A DNA stretch of 64,000 bases from Clostridium bovifaecis (GCA_009738435.1 CP046522.1:3627249-3691248); one strand, 5' to 3'; counted from the first letter of the stretch, positions 17,792-27,196 are shown. Notes: generated by a model from the letters alone, not told the origin. A program made the numbers and translations.

Positions 17792-18598
17792 CTATTTATT
17801 CATCTTTTTAGCCTTATCTGTACACTTTTCCATAGCTTCTATAACAGCAGCCCTCAGCCTATTCTTTTCTAAAGAGTATACTGCCTCTATAGTAGTTCCC
17901 CCCGGTGAGCAAACTTCATCTTTTAATTCGCCAGGATGTTTATTCGTCTCTAACACCATTTTTGCCGAGCCATATACAGCTTGTGCCGCCATCTTATATG
18001 CTTTTGCTCTTGGAAGCCCCATGAGTACAGCTCCATCTGCTAAAGCTTCTATAAACATATATACATATGCAGGAGAAGAGCCTGTAAGCGCAGTTACCGT
18101 ATCTATATATGACTCCTCTAAAATTTCTACTTTACTAAAACACTTAAAAATCTCCACTACTTCTTCTATCTCTTCTTTTGCAACTAGCTCATTAGGTGAT
18201 AAAACACTCATCCCTTCTCCTACTAGAGCAGGGGTGTTAGGCATAGATCTTACTATCTTTACTTTTTTCCCGAAATACTCTTCTACTCTATTTATAGAAA
18301 TACCAGCAGCAATAGTTATAATAATAGTATCCTCAGATATGCTATCCTTTATCTCATCTACTATATCTTTATATTTATTAGGCTTTATTGATAAAAATAG
18401 CACTTTGGAGAATCTTGCAACCTCTAAATTATCATTTGTAGTTAAAATACCACTTTCATTCTTTATCTTATTTAATTTTAAGTCACTAGGATTGCTTGCA
18501 ATAATTTGTTGTGGATTAATTAAGTTAGACTTAACAATTCCTTTTATCATAGCACTTGCCATATTTCCACAACCTATAAATCCTATATTTTTATTCAT
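17792..18598 (-). CDS. proC: pyrroline-5-carboxylate reductase
   Basis: Final NAD(P)H-dependent step of proline synthesis. The 268 residues have the N-terminal Rossmann motif FIGCGNMASAMIKG, SMPNTPALVGEG in the middle, and the C-terminal signature TALTGSSPAYVYMFIEALADGAV with LKDEVCSPGGTTIEAV. It is divergent from proB-proA, with which it forms the complete glutamate-to-proline route. Confidence 0.96.
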   Translation of the reverse strand: MNKNIGFIGCGNMASAMIKGIVKSNLINPQQIIASNPSDLKLNKIKNESGILTTNDNLEVARFSKVLFLSIKPNKYKDIVDEIKDSISEDTIIITIAAGISINRVEEYFGKKVKIVRSMPNTPALVGEGMSVLSPNELVAKEEIEEVVEIFKCFSKVEILEESYIDTVTALTGSSPAYVYMFIEALADGAVLMGLPRAKAYKMAAQAVYGSAKMVLETNKHPGELKDEVCSPGGTTIEAVYSLEKNRLRAAVIEAMEKCTDKAKKMNK

Positions 18599-18617
18599 AA
18601 ATATCCCTCCTATAAAA

Positions 18618-18647
18618 TTGAATTTATCCTTACTTTTGTGATATAAT
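18618..18647 (+). promoter_or_regulatory. promoter of proB-proA
   Basis: TTGAAT (18618-18623), 18-nt spacer, TATAAT (18642-18647), about 110 nt before proB in the proC/proB divergent spacer. Confidence 0.55.
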
Positions 18648-18755
18648 TTGCTAAATCAAATATAATAATCTTATTATACACTTTTTTATTTATAAAGCAG
18701 TGTAATTATTAACAATTATATAAAAGGGGGCAGACTGCTTATCAGTCGAATAAAT

Positions 18756-19883
18756 ATGTATAGAAAACAATATGTAACAGATGTAAAAAGAATCGTAGTA
18801 AAAGTAGGAACCTCTACTTTAACTCATTCTACAGGATTACTTAATATTAATAGAATAGAAAATTTGGTAAGACAGCTTTCTGACGTGCACAATAGAGGTA
18901 TTGAAGTCATACTTGTTTCCTCTGGTGCTATCGGAGCTGGCATAGGCAAACTTGGCCTTAAAACTAAACCTAAAACCATTCCTGAAAAACAAGCAGCAGC
19001 TGCTGTTGGTCAAGGAATATTGCTCCATATGTATGAAAAGCTATTTTCTGAATACGGTAAAACTGCAGCTCAAATACTTCTTACAAGAGAAGATATATCT
19101 CACAGGATGAGATATTTGAATGCAAGTAACACATTTTATGCTCTTCTTGAGAAAGGCGTCATTCCAATCGTAAATGAAAATGATGCTATAGTTGTAGAAG
19201 AAATAAAATTTGGCGATAATGATACCCTTTCAGCTATGGTTGCAAGTCTAGTTAACGCTGATTTATTAATACTTTTAACTGATATTGATGGACTTTATGA
19301 TTCAAATCCTAAAATCAACCCAAATGCTAAATTCATTAGTTATGTAGATGAAATCACAGATGAGATTGTTGCATCTGCTGATGGAGCTGGAAGTTCTCTT
19401 GGTACTGGAGGCATGATAACTAAAATTAATGCCGGTAAAATCGCAACAGCTTCTGGATCTTCAATGATTATTGTAAATGGAGATGCTCCTAATGTTTTAA
19501 ATGATATATTAGATGGTAGAGATATTGGAACCTTTTTTAGAGGAAAAAAACAACCTCTTCAGGCTAGAAAGCATTGGATGGCATTTGGTACAAAACCTAG
19601 TGGCTCTGTAATTATAGATGCTGGTGCAGAAAAGGCCTTAATTTCTTCTCATAAAAGCTTACTTGCCAAAGGAATACTTCACGTAGACGGTACCTTCTTA
19701 GAAGGAGAAGTAATCTCAGTTTTAAATTCAAATAAAGAAGATATAGGCCATGGGATTTCCAATTATAGCTCCTCTGACATCGACTTAATAAAGGGATTAG
19801 ATTCCTGTCTTATAGAAGAAAAGCTAGGACATAAAAATTATGATGAAGTAATACATGCTAATAATTTGGTTATATTCCGATAA
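18756..19883 (+). CDS. proB: glutamate 5-kinase
   Basis: ATP-dependent phosphorylation of glutamate. The 375 residues carry an amino-acid-kinase domain ([57 protein letters not shown]) followed by a C-terminal PUA domain from about 280 ([17 protein letters not shown]...GISNYSS). ATG 18756 has no ribosome site at normal distance; the nearest, AAAAGGGGG, ends 26 nt upstream. Either the leader folds to bring it closer or a non-ATG codon upstream is used. Confidence 0.95.
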   Translation: MYRKQYVTDVKRIVVKVGTSTLTHSTGLLNINRIENLVRQLSDVHNRGIEVILVSSGAIGAGIGKLGLKTKPKTIPEKQAAAAVGQGILLHMYEKLFSEYGKTAAQILLTREDISHRMRYLNASNTFYALLEKGVIPIVNENDAIVVEEIKFGDNDTLSAMVASLVNADLLILLTDIDGLYDSNPKINPNAKFISYVDEITDEIVASADGAGSSLGTGGMITKINAGKIATASGSSMIIVNGDAPNVLNDILDGRDIGTFFRGKKQPLQARKHWMAFGTKPSGSVIIDAGAEKALISSHKSLLAKGILHVDGTFLEGEVISVLNSNKEDIGHGISNYSSSDIDLIKGLDSCLIEEKLGHKNYDEVIHANNLVIFR

Positions 19884-19968
19884 TTAACGTAATCTTGCTT
19901 TAACTAGAACGTTAAAGTTTGCAATTAATTAAGTTATAATAAAGAATTATTTAAGGAGGGTTTGGAAA

Positions 19969-21225
19969 ATGAATATAAATGAATATGTAATAGAAAAAGC
20001 CTCTATTGCAAAAGCTGCTGCACGAAAAATGGCTATTATAGATACTCTAACTAAAAATAAGTCCCTTATAGCCATGGCTGATGCCTTATTACAAAACACT
20101 GACGTTATATTAAAAGCTAACGAAGTAGACATGGAAAATGGAAGGAAAAAAGGCTTATCCCCATCACTTCTAGACAGACTATTATTAGATACTAAAAGAG
20201 TAGAAGCTATGGCAAATGGATTAAAAGAAGTAGCAGCCCTTGATGATCCTATTGGAGAGGTAATTAGAATGTGGAAGAGACCTAATAACCTAAAAGTGGG
20301 TCAAATTCGTGTTCCACTAGGAGTTATAGGCATAATATATGAAGCAAGACCTAATGTTACAGTGGATGCTGCAGCGCTTTGTATAAAATCAGGTAATTCA
20401 GTGATCTTAAGAGGAGGATCAGAAGCTATTAACTCAAATCTTGCCATAACTAAAATAATATCAGAAGCAGCAGAAAGTGCAGGTCTTCCTAAAGGTACTA
20501 TAAATCTTATTGAAAATACAGATAGAGAAGCAGTAAATGTATTGATGAAATTAAATGAATATATCGATGTTCTTATACCTCGTGGAGGTGCTGGGCTTAT
20601 AAATACAGTAGTGAAAAATGCTACTGTTCCTGTTATAGAAACTGGCGTAGGTATTTGCCACATATATGTTGACGACTCTGCAGATTTAATCAATGCTATA
20701 GATATTATTGTAAATGCTAAAACTCAAAGACCAGCAGTATGCAATGCTATGGAAACTCTCCTTGTTAATAAAAATATAGCTAAGGAATTTTTGCCTAAGT
20801 TATCTAAAAAACTGCTCTCTTTAAATGTGGAATTAAGAGGCTGTCCAATAGTTCAAAGTATAATAAAGGATGCTAAACCTGCTACAGAACAAGATTGGGC
20901 AACAGAATATTTAGATTTAATACTTTCAATTAAAGTTGTAGATTCTTTAGATGAAGCCTTAGATCATATTTATAAATACGGCACAAAACATTCTGAAGCA
21001 ATACTTACAAATAACTATTCTAATTCTCAGAGATTTTTGAACGAAGTTGATGCCGCTGCTGTATATGTAAATGCTTCTACCCGTTTTACTGACGGTGGAG
21101 CCCTTGGATTCGGCGCAGAAATTGGAATAAGCACTCAAAAGCTCCATGCAAGAGGCCCTATGGGACTTAAAGAGCTTACATCTTCAAAATATATTATTTA
21201 TGGAGAAGGACAAATAAGAGAATAA
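19969..21225 (+). CDS. proA: gamma-glutamyl phosphate reductase
   Basis: Reduces gamma-glutamyl phosphate to glutamate semialdehyde. The 418 residues are of the aldehyde-dehydrogenase fold with KVGQIRVPLGVIGIIYEARPNVT, LRGGSEAINSN, VLIPRGGAGLI, and the catalytic Cys in AKTQRPAVCNAMETLL. The start has a strong AAGGAGGG site. It follows proB by 85 nt; a weak promoter (TTAAAG, 17 nt, TATAAT near 19913-19941) may add expression. Confidence 0.97.
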   Translation: MNINEYVIEKASIAKAAARKMAIIDTLTKNKSLIAMADALLQNTDVILKANEVDMENGRKKGLSPSLLDRLLLDTKRVEAMANGLKEVAALDDPIGEVIRMWKRPNNLKVGQIRVPLGVIGIIYEARPNVTVDAAALCIKSGNSVILRGGSEAINSNLAITKIISEAAESAGLPKGTINLIENTDREAVNVLMKLNEYIDVLIPRGGAGLINTVVKNATVPVIETGVGICHIYVDDSADLINAIDIIVNAKTQRPAVCNAMETLLVNKNIAKEFLPKLSKKLLSLNVELRGCPIVQSIIKDAKPATEQDWATEYLDLILSIKVVDSLDEALDHIYKYGTKHSEAILTNNYSNSQRFLNEVDAAAVYVNASTRFTDGGALGFGAEIGISTQKLHARGPMGLKELTSSKYIIYGEGQIRE

Positions 21226-21348
21226 AATCTAGTTAGGGAAGAAAACACAGTTAAGAAAGTAAATTAGAGATTAGGAAAACCTATTAGGAGTTCGAGGGTT
21301 AAAATATTTGTATTTTATACGCTATTTTAATATTAATGTTTACAAAGT

Positions 21349-21391
21349 GCTTAATTGAATGTTTTATTTAAAATAAAACATTCAATTAAGC
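21349..21391. repeat. perfect 43-nt palindrome
   Basis: Two exactly complementary 21-nt arms (GCTTAATTGAATGTTTTATTT) around one central base, in the convergent spacer between proA and mgtE. There is no T-run, so it is not a classical terminator; it may serve as a bidirectional end or be a repeat remnant. Confidence 0.75.
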
Positions 21392-21516
21392 TATAAAAAC
21401 ACATTAAATTTTAATATTTAGCACTAGCTTATTTTCTCTAAAACTGAATTTTTAAACGTAAGGATGAGCAGTTAAAGATTATTTTATCACCTTTCCATTT
21501 ATAAACTTACTTATAT

Positions 21517-22854
21517 TCATATTAATAAATTTAGGAAAACCTTAGCTAACCCTAAAAAAAGAAAGAATCCAAATACATCTGTTGCCGTTGTTAAAAATAT
21601 GGCTGAAGCCAGTGCAGGATCTATACCGAATGCTTTTAACACAAGAGGAATCAAAAATCCAAAAAATCCTGCTATAACTAGATTTCCAATCATTGCAATA
21701 AATATAATAAGCCCAAGATACAGATTCCCATATTTCATATATAATATTAATCCAGTTAAAGCCCCTGTAGCTGCACCATTTATCATACCAAGAGAAACTT
21801 CCTTGAATATAAGTTTCCAGTCCTTTTTGAGTTCCAATTCTCCTAAGGCGATGCTCCTTATAACTACGGATAAGGACTGTGTTCCTGCATTTCCACCCAT
21901 TCCGGCAACTATAGGCATAGCAGCTGCTAATGCTACAACCTGTGATATAACATCTTCAAATAATCCAACCGTAAATGAGGCTAAGAATGCTGTAGCTAGA
22001 TTTATAAATAACCAAGGCAGTCTCTTTTTTATTGAAGTTACTAATGTACTGTCCACTTCTTCCTCTTCACTAACGCCACCTAAGCGCAGCATATCTTCTG
22101 TTTGCTCCTCAACGATAACATCGATAATATCATCAACTGTAACAATACCTATTAGTCCTTTCTTTTGATTAACTACAGGAATCGCTTTTAAGTCATATTT
22201 TGAAACAAGCAATGCTACCTGTTCTTGGTCCACTTCGGGATGAACGAAAATAATATTTTCATTCATTATCTCATATAATTGACTATCTTCTGGCGTTAGC
22301 AGTATATCCCTCAAGTCGGCAGTACCTGCCAATTCCCTCTTGTCATTTAGCACAAATATAATCTCTATTACTTCTGTCTTAGGTCCAATCTGTCTAACCT
22401 TCTTTAAAGCTTCTGAGATAGTTAAGTCTCCTCTTAGTGCTATATACTCCGTTGTCATGATACCACCTGCACTATCTTCAGCATATCCCAGCAATTCTTC
22501 TAACTTAGCAGTATCATTTTTTTTCATCATTTTCAACAAGTCTTTCCTTATGCTAAAAGGGAGATTCCCTAATATATCTGCTACATCATCATTTGACATA
22601 AATGAAAATAATTTAATTATTACCCCTAAGTCGAGAAGTGTTAGAATTCTTACTTGCAACTTCTCATCTGCTTGCTCTAAAATCTCAGCCATGCGCTGAT
22701 TATCTACCAATTGATAAAATCTCAATAAGTCTTCACTCTCTAATTCCTCCAAAATAATCGCAACGTCTATAGGGTGCATATTATCAAGGAATTCATTAAG
22801 AGCGTTTTTGTCACTTTTTAATAAAATATCAATCAAAACTTCTAATCTTTCCAT
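21517..22854 (-). CDS. mgtE: MgtE magnesium channel
   Basis: Mg2+-gated magnesium channel of the inner membrane. The 445 residues have an N-terminal MgtE_N superhelix (to about 125), paired CBS domains (about 135-255; EDSAGGIMTTEYIALRGDLTI and VDDIIDVIVEEQTEDML) and a C-terminal five-helix pore domain with the signature AAMPIVAGMGGNAGTQSLSVVIRS. ATG 22854 follows GAGGCGGTGAG. The M-box riboswitch 450 nt upstream on the same strand explains its control by Mg2+. Confidence 0.95.
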   Translation of the reverse strand: MERLEVLIDILLKSDKNALNEFLDNMHPIDVAIILEELESEDLLRFYQLVDNQRMAEILEQADEKLQVRILTLLDLGVIIKLFSFMSNDDVADILGNLPFSIRKDLLKMMKKNDTAKLEELLGYAEDSAGGIMTTEYIALRGDLTISEALKKVRQIGPKTEVIEIIFVLNDKRELAGTADLRDILLTPEDSQLYEIMNENIIFVHPEVDQEQVALLVSKYDLKAIPVVNQKKGLIGIVTVDDIIDVIVEEQTEDMLRLGGVSEEEEVDSTLVTSIKKRLPWLFINLATAFLASFTVGLFEDVISQVVALAAAMPIVAGMGGNAGTQSLSVVIRSIALGELELKKDWKLIFKEVSLGMINGAATGALTGLILYMKYGNLYLGLIIFIAMIGNLVIAGFFGFLIPLVLKAFGIDPALASAIFLTTATDVFGFFLFLGLAKVFLNLLI

Positions 22855-23092
22855 TTAATGCTCACCGCCTCTTTACAATAGCATTTTACAAATAAAATGC
22901 AAATATTCTTTAAGCCATATATAAGGCTGTTCCGGTATTTTTGCCCTTTACTTATTTCTTAAAATATAAAAAAATTATCCATAAATTGAATTTTTTATAT
23001 TATCCTATCGAATAAAAAAGACAATAAGAAACTAAAGGTTAAACACACTTATTTTCAACCTTCTCATTAAAATTTTTATTTCATAGTCAATA

Positions 23093-23275
23093 TTAGTGAA
23101 TTATTCTGTAAAGAACATATGGGAGCAATAAAATCTGATTTGTAGAAATGGAAACATAAGAAATACTGTTATTAAACTCTGGCAAAAAAGAATAGAGTTT
23201 ACAGCTTAATTTCACAGCATTATCTATATATCTCCGTTTACCCCCACTATCCATACTACTACCAGCAGACTCCAT
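23093..23275 (-). CDS. small ORF between M-box and mgtE
   Basis: 60 codons starting at ATG 23275 with an excellent ribosome site (ATGGAGGTGAAAAAG then ATG), about 30 nt downstream of the M-box terminator. The Ser/Gly-rich N-terminus (MESAGSSMDSGGKRR) is followed by a moderately hydrophobic tail ending LLLPYVLYRII. I do not recognise it. It could be a leader peptide, a small membrane protein cotranscribed with mgtE, or a chance ORF; the ribosome site argues against chance. Confidence 0.45.
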   Translation of the reverse strand: MESAGSSMDSGGKRRYIDNAVKLSCKLYSFLPEFNNSISYVSISTNQILLLPYVLYRIIH

Positions 23276-23306
23276 TCTTTTTCACCTCCATAAATTCAAA
23301 ATAAAA

Positions 23307-23516
23307 TAAAAAAACCTCCGTCAAACTTGAGCATATGACGAAGGTATTGCAAACAACACTTTCCCCTTCGAGTTTTGGCTCTGCAAGGCAATGTAGTTAC
23401 ATTAGATTAAGCCTTCTTTGTTCGGCCAAACCTGCTAACCAGTTCAGAATGTTTCCACTCTTTCACGGCAGTAACCCGTATCCTTGTAGTAACCTCACCT
23501 ACCGAGGCATTATTTA
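23307..23516 (-). ncRNA. M-box (ykoK) magnesium riboswitch with terminator
   Basis: On the minus strand the conserved entry GGTAGGTGAGGTTACTAC...GGATACGGG...ACTGCCG is followed by the GAACTGGTTAGCAGG region and ends in a 10-bp terminator stem (ACCTTCGTCA / TGACGGAGGT, 23314-23345) with seven T. This matches the M-box class, which at high Mg2+ forms the terminator and switches off transport genes. Its target is mgtE. Confidence 0.87.
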
Positions 23517-23603
23517 ATTATATATTTATAATATGCTTCTTTCTATAGAATTGCCTATCTTTTTTAGGATTAATGATTTTATCCCTCCTGCTTATTATAA
23601 ACT

Positions 23604-24056
23604 TTATTCTAATAAATAACTTCCTTCCTCTTCTTCAAGTTTTGTTTCATTAAGCATTCCTGTATCTACTTCAGTTCCTACATCTTCAACTTCAGTCAGC
23701 ATAGTACTTCTTCCTTTAAATAATGCTCCTTCTTGTATACATATATTCTTGACTAATATGTCACCAATAAGACTCCCCGTAGCTTCTATCTCTAGTAACT
23801 TATATGCAATTATATTTCCTTCTACCTTACCTGCTATACTAATCATATTAGCTTTTATGTTTCCAATAACCTGTCCATTTTCTCCTATAATGATATCAGA
23901 TTTTGTACATATATCGCCTTTATACTTTCCATCTACTTTTATTATGCCATTAGAATTTATAATTCCTTCCATCTCCGTGTCTATGCCTATAATAGTATAC
24001 ACAGACTTATCTTGCACAATGTCAGATTGCTTTTCCTTTTTTGAATAAAATGCCAT
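23604..24056 (-). CDS. bactofilin-type polymer-forming protein
   Basis: A 150-residue bactofilin, a beta-helical self-polymerising cytoskeletal protein. The start is set at ATG 24056 (MAFYSKKEK) behind AAAGGAG; upstream in-frame codons lack a site. The DUF583 core shows the repeated G-x-I turns: MEGIINSNGIIKVDGKYKG, GENGQVIGNIKANMISIAG, and so on through GSLIGDILVKNICIQEGA. The acidic tail (EEEEG) is outside the fold. It is a single gene; in clostridia such proteins are linked to cell shape or membrane organisation, which is inference here. Confidence 0.87.
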   Translation of the reverse strand: MAFYSKKEKQSDIVQDKSVYTIIGIDTEMEGIINSNGIIKVDGKYKGDICTKSDIIIGENGQVIGNIKANMISIAGKVEGNIIAYKLLEIEATGSLIGDILVKNICIQEGALFKGRSTMLTEVEDVGTEVDTGMLNETKLEEEEGSYLLE

Positions 24057-24303
24057 TCTATCACTCCTTTTCAATATTACTACTTTTATTAAAATTATTT
24101 TAAATGACTGCCAGTTATGCAAATAACCTTATATTTATTTTATATTCTAAATAATACATTTTATTCTTTATTTTCCATATTGAAAAATATATAATATTTT
24201 ATAATAAGTGATTATAATTTATATTTTAAAAACTTGGAGAAATAATAGATATAAATATGCATAATGCTCTATTTTTCAAATTAAATTTCTAAGGAGGAAA
24301 GAA

Positions 24304-24501
24304 ATGAAAACTATGCCTGAAGATAATAAAAAGTATATAAAAAGAAAGCTTAAATGTATATCCAATAAAATGTTAGAGGATTACTTGAAAATTGGAGAAA
24401 TATATACAAGTGAGTATGACTATATCTGGGATACTTACGCTATAAAAGTAGATGGAGAAACTCTTTTCTTCAACAAAGAGATGTTTGAGGAAGTATCATA
24501 A
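24304..24501 (+). CDS. small conserved-looking hypothetical protein
   Basis: 65 residues, highly charged (KKYIKRKLKCISNK at the start) with a Tyr/Trp-rich middle (YTSEYDYIWDTYAIKVDG). A strong AAGGAGGAAAGAA site precedes ATG 24304 and an intrinsic terminator follows, so it is a real monocistronic gene. No family is recognised and no signal or membrane segment is visible. Confidence 0.7.
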   Translation: MKTMPEDNKKYIKRKLKCISNKMLEDYLKIGEIYTSEYDYIWDTYAIKVDGETLFFNKEMFEEVS

Positions 24502-24510
24502 GTCTTGAAG

Positions 24511-24542
24511 ATCACCTTATTCCGTAAATAAGGTGATTTTTT
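24511..24542 (+). terminator. intrinsic terminator
   Basis: ATCACCTTAT / ATAAGGTGAT stem followed by TTTTTT, directly after the 65-residue gene. Confidence 0.9.
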
Positions 24543-24570
24543 CTATGTAAAATAAATCTTTATTTAATAA

Positions 24571-24635
24571 TTGACATCACTAACAAACTATTGTAAACTA
24601 ATTTTAACTTATAAGTTTACAATAGTTTGTTAGTG
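24571..24635 (+). promoter_or_regulatory. bioY promoter with BirA operator
   Basis: TTGACA (24571-24576), then a 22-bp perfect inverted repeat (24578-24599 and 24614-24635, 14-nt centre) whose inner half-sites are TTGTAAACT and AGTTTACAA, the Firmicute BirA operator. The -10 (TAAACT, 24594-24599) lies inside the left arm, so biotinyl-BirA binding should block transcription. The arms extend 13 bp beyond the usual operator. Confidence 0.85.
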
Positions 24636-24646
24636 AGGTGTTTTTT

Positions 24647-25219
24647 ATGAAAATTACTACAAGAGATATGATTTTAGTATCATTTTTTACTGCTTTAACG
24701 GCTGTAGGAGCGTTTTTAAAAATTCCTATTAGCCCCGCACCAATTACAATGCAGTTTTTATTTACTGCCTTTGCTGGCATACTGCTTGGCTCAAAATTAG
24801 GGGCGCTATCACAAATTATATATGTTGTGTTAGGACTTTTAGGCCTTCCTGTATTTACTAAGCCTAGTGGACTTTCATATGTATTTGAGCCTTCTTTTGG
24901 TTACTTGATAGGATTTATCTTTGGCGCTTACGTTATAGGCAAAATTTCTGAGACTAATAGTAAAACAAGCTTTATACGTTTATTTTTAGCATCAGTTGTA
25001 GGCATATCAGTTATTTATCTTATAGGAGTGCCTTACCTTTATATTATTTTAAAATATGCTATGGGAACATCTATTACTTTCGGTGGAGCTTTAAAGAGTG
25101 GACTTTTAATATTTCTCTCTGGAGATATAACAAAATGTATTGTAACTGCCATTATTGGAGTTAAAGTTGTTCCTAGAGTAAAACACTTGGTATCGGGTAG
25201 AAACCTGGTAGAAAGGTAG
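24647..25219 (+). CDS. bioY: biotin transporter substrate-binding component BioY
   Basis: Membrane S-component of the biotin ECF transporter. About 190 residues with six predicted helices. The N-terminal FTALTAVGAFLKIPISPAPITMQ is the BioY signature, followed by YVVLGLLGLPVF and PSFGYLIGFIFGAYVIG. ATG 24647 follows GAGGTG inside the operator region; upstream in-frame GTG 24638 is unlikely. It is first in an operon with bioB. No ECF ATPase is in the window, so shared ECF-AAT modules are probably used. Confidence 0.93.
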   Translation: MKITTRDMILVSFFTALTAVGAFLKIPISPAPITMQFLFTAFAGILLGSKLGALSQIIYVVLGLLGLPVFTKPSGLSYVFEPSFGYLIGFIFGAYVIGKISETNSKTSFIRLFLASVVGISVIYLIGVPYLYIILKYAMGTSITFGGALKSGLLIFLSGDITKCIVTAIIGVKVVPRVKHLVSGRNLVER

Positions 25220-25228
25220 GTATACCAT

Positions 25229-26188
25229 ATGAATACTATATCTTACTTAGAATCTAAGGTTTTAAATGGAGGAGCAATAACTTTTGAGGAATCAATAGAA
25301 CTTTCCAAAGTTGATGATATTAATTCACTATTAGAAGCTTCTCTTAAAATAAAACTTAAATTCAAACCCTCTTCAGCATGTCTATGCACCGTAGTTAATG
25401 CTAAATCTGGAAGTTGCTCTGAAAACTGCAAATACTGCGCTCAGTCTGTATATTACTCAACCGGGATTGAAGAATTTGAGTTATTAAGTACAGAAGAAAT
25501 ATTGAAAAAAGCAAAATATAATGAATCTAAAGGTGCAACTAGTTTCTCAATGGTTGTTAGTGGAAAAGGCTTAAATTATAATGAATTAGAACAATTAATT
25601 GATACAGTTAGAACCTTAAAACAAGAGACTAAACTTGAACTTTGTGCTTCCTTAGGAATTATGTCATATGACAAATTAGTACAACTTAAAGAGGTTGGGT
25701 TGTCAAGCTATCATCATAACCTACAAACTAGTAGGAACTATTTTAATCAAATTATTAACACACATAGCTATGACGATAGAATCAATACTATAAAAGCTGC
25801 ACAAGAAGCTGGATTAAAGATATGTTCTGGCGGAATTATAGGTCTTGGTGAGACTATGATGGATAGGCTAGACCTTGCTTTTCAGGTAAAAGACTTAGGC
25901 ATTAACTGCATACCTATTAATTGTCTGATACCAATTAAGGGCACTCCTCTTGAAAATGTACAGCCTATTTCTAAAGAGGATATCCTAAAAACTGTAGCTC
26001 TATTCAGATTTATTAATCCTAACTCCAATATTTTATGGGCTGCTGGTAGAGATTACCTAAAGGGATATGAAATACTTGGCTTTAAAGCTGGATTTTCTGC
26101 CATTATAACAGGCAATATGCTAACTACAGGTGGACATCAGATAACTGAAGATTTAGCTATGTTAAATAAGCTTAGTTCCATAGTATAA
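25229..26188 (+). CDS. bioB: biotin synthase
   Basis: Radical SAM enzyme inserting sulfur into dethiobiotin. The 319 residues contain the [4Fe-4S] motif CSENCKYC (near 65), then SMVVSGKG, YHHNLQTSRNYF and CSGGIIGLGETMMDR, all typical. It begins 9 nt after bioY. No bioA/D/F genes are nearby, so the strain may import precursors or encode them elsewhere. Confidence 0.95.
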   Translation: MNTISYLESKVLNGGAITFEESIELSKVDDINSLLEASLKIKLKFKPSSACLCTVVNAKSGSCSENCKYCAQSVYYSTGIEEFELLSTEEILKKAKYNESKGATSFSMVVSGKGLNYNELEQLIDTVRTLKQETKLELCASLGIMSYDKLVQLKEVGLSSYHHNLQTSRNYFNQIINTHSYDDRINTIKAAQEAGLKICSGGIIGLGETMMDRLDLAFQVKDLGINCIPINCLIPIKGTPLENVQPISKEDILKTVALFRFINPNSNILWAAGRDYLKGYEILGFKAGFSAIITGNMLTTGGHQITEDLAMLNKLSSIV

Positions 26189-26209
26189 AAGCAGGATAAA
26201 CTCCTGCTT
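26189..26209. terminator. short hairpin between convergent bioB and birA
   Basis: AAGCAGG / CCTGCTT stem with T-rich flank; likely shared transcription end. Confidence 0.6.
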
Positions 26210-27196
26210 CTATACATATCCATGTAATCCCCTTACTGAAACCTCTCCTGATATAATCTCTTCTACCTTTCCATTCTCATATCTTACAATAAGCTTTCCT
26301 TCATCACTCAATCCTATTGCCTCGGCAATAGTTTCATTTCCTCTATTTATTATTCTAATATTCTTTCCAATTAATATAGAATATCGTCTACAAATTTCTA
26401 TAGAAGTCTTTATGCTATTTTCAGTAATAAACTCTTCATATAACTCTTCAAATTTGTTTAATATCTTAGCAACTAATTCTTTTCTTCTTATACTTACACC
26501 CTGCTCTATTTTTAAGGATGTCGCAGTAGATTTTACTTCTTCTGGGAACTCATCTTCTTCAATATTTACGTTCATTCCTATCCCTACAACCACGTAGTTT
26601 ACCTTATTTATCTCGCCGCTCATTTCTGTTAGTATTCCACAAACCTTTTTATAATTTAAAATTATATCATTAGACCATTTTATATATGTTTCTATCCCAA
26701 GTTCTCTAGTGACTTTACAAACAGCTGCAGCAGCTATCTGTGTAATTTCTGGTACATACATAGGCTCTATATCAGGCCTTAATATAATAGACATCCATAT
26801 ACCCTTGTATTTAAGCGACACCCAATTACGTCCAAGTCTTCCACGACCACTTATTTGTTCCTCGCTAATAACTATAGTTCCCTCAGGTGTTCCTTCACTA
26901 GCTAGTCTTTTTGCTTCATTGTTAGTAGAATCTATTGAATCTAAATATTTTATGTCTTTACCAATAAGCTTAGTTGTAAGACTAGGTTTTATCTCCTCCA
27001 AGCTAAGCAAATCTGGAGATGATATAAGTCTATATCCTTTCCTAGATACAGATTCTATCTCATAACCATCTTCCCTTATTGCTTTTATATGTTTCCATAT
27101 AGCAGCTCTTGTAACTCCTAAACTGCTGCTGATCTTTTCTCCAGATATAAAGCTATTTTCATTTTCTTTTAATAAGCTTATTATTTCTTCCTTCAC
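26210..27196 (-). CDS. birA: bifunctional biotin ligase/repressor BirA
   Basis: Biotinylates carboxylase carrier domains and represses biotin genes. The 328 residues have an N-terminal winged helix (1-65; ISSSLGVTRAAIWKHIKAIREDGYEI), a central ligase domain with the biotinyl-AMP motif SGRGRLGRNWVS and KWSNDI, and a C-terminal SH3-like domain (GLSDEGKLIVRYENGKVEEIISGEVS). The helix-turn-helix indicates a regulator able to bind the operator in front of bioY, 2 kb away. Confidence 0.95.
   Translation of the reverse strand: MKEEIISLLKENENSFISGEKISSSLGVTRAAIWKHIKAIREDGYEIESVSRKGYRLISSPDLLSLEEIKPSLTTKLIGKDIKYLDSIDSTNNEAKRLASEGTPEGTIVISEEQISGRGRLGRNWVSLKYKGIWMSIILRPDIEPMYVPEITQIAAAAVCKVTRELGIETYIKWSNDIILNYKKVCGILTEMSGEINKVNYVVVGIGMNVNIEEDEFPEEVKSTATSLKIEQGVSIRRKELVAKILNKFEELYEEFITENSIKTSIEICRRYSILIGKNIRIINRGNETIAEAIGLSDEGKLIVRYENGKVEEIISGEVSVRGLHGYV

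Noticed and set aside
18021-18641. 206-codon plus-strand ORF opposite proC
   Set aside because: Shadow of proC; low-complexity Ser/Ile-rich translation.
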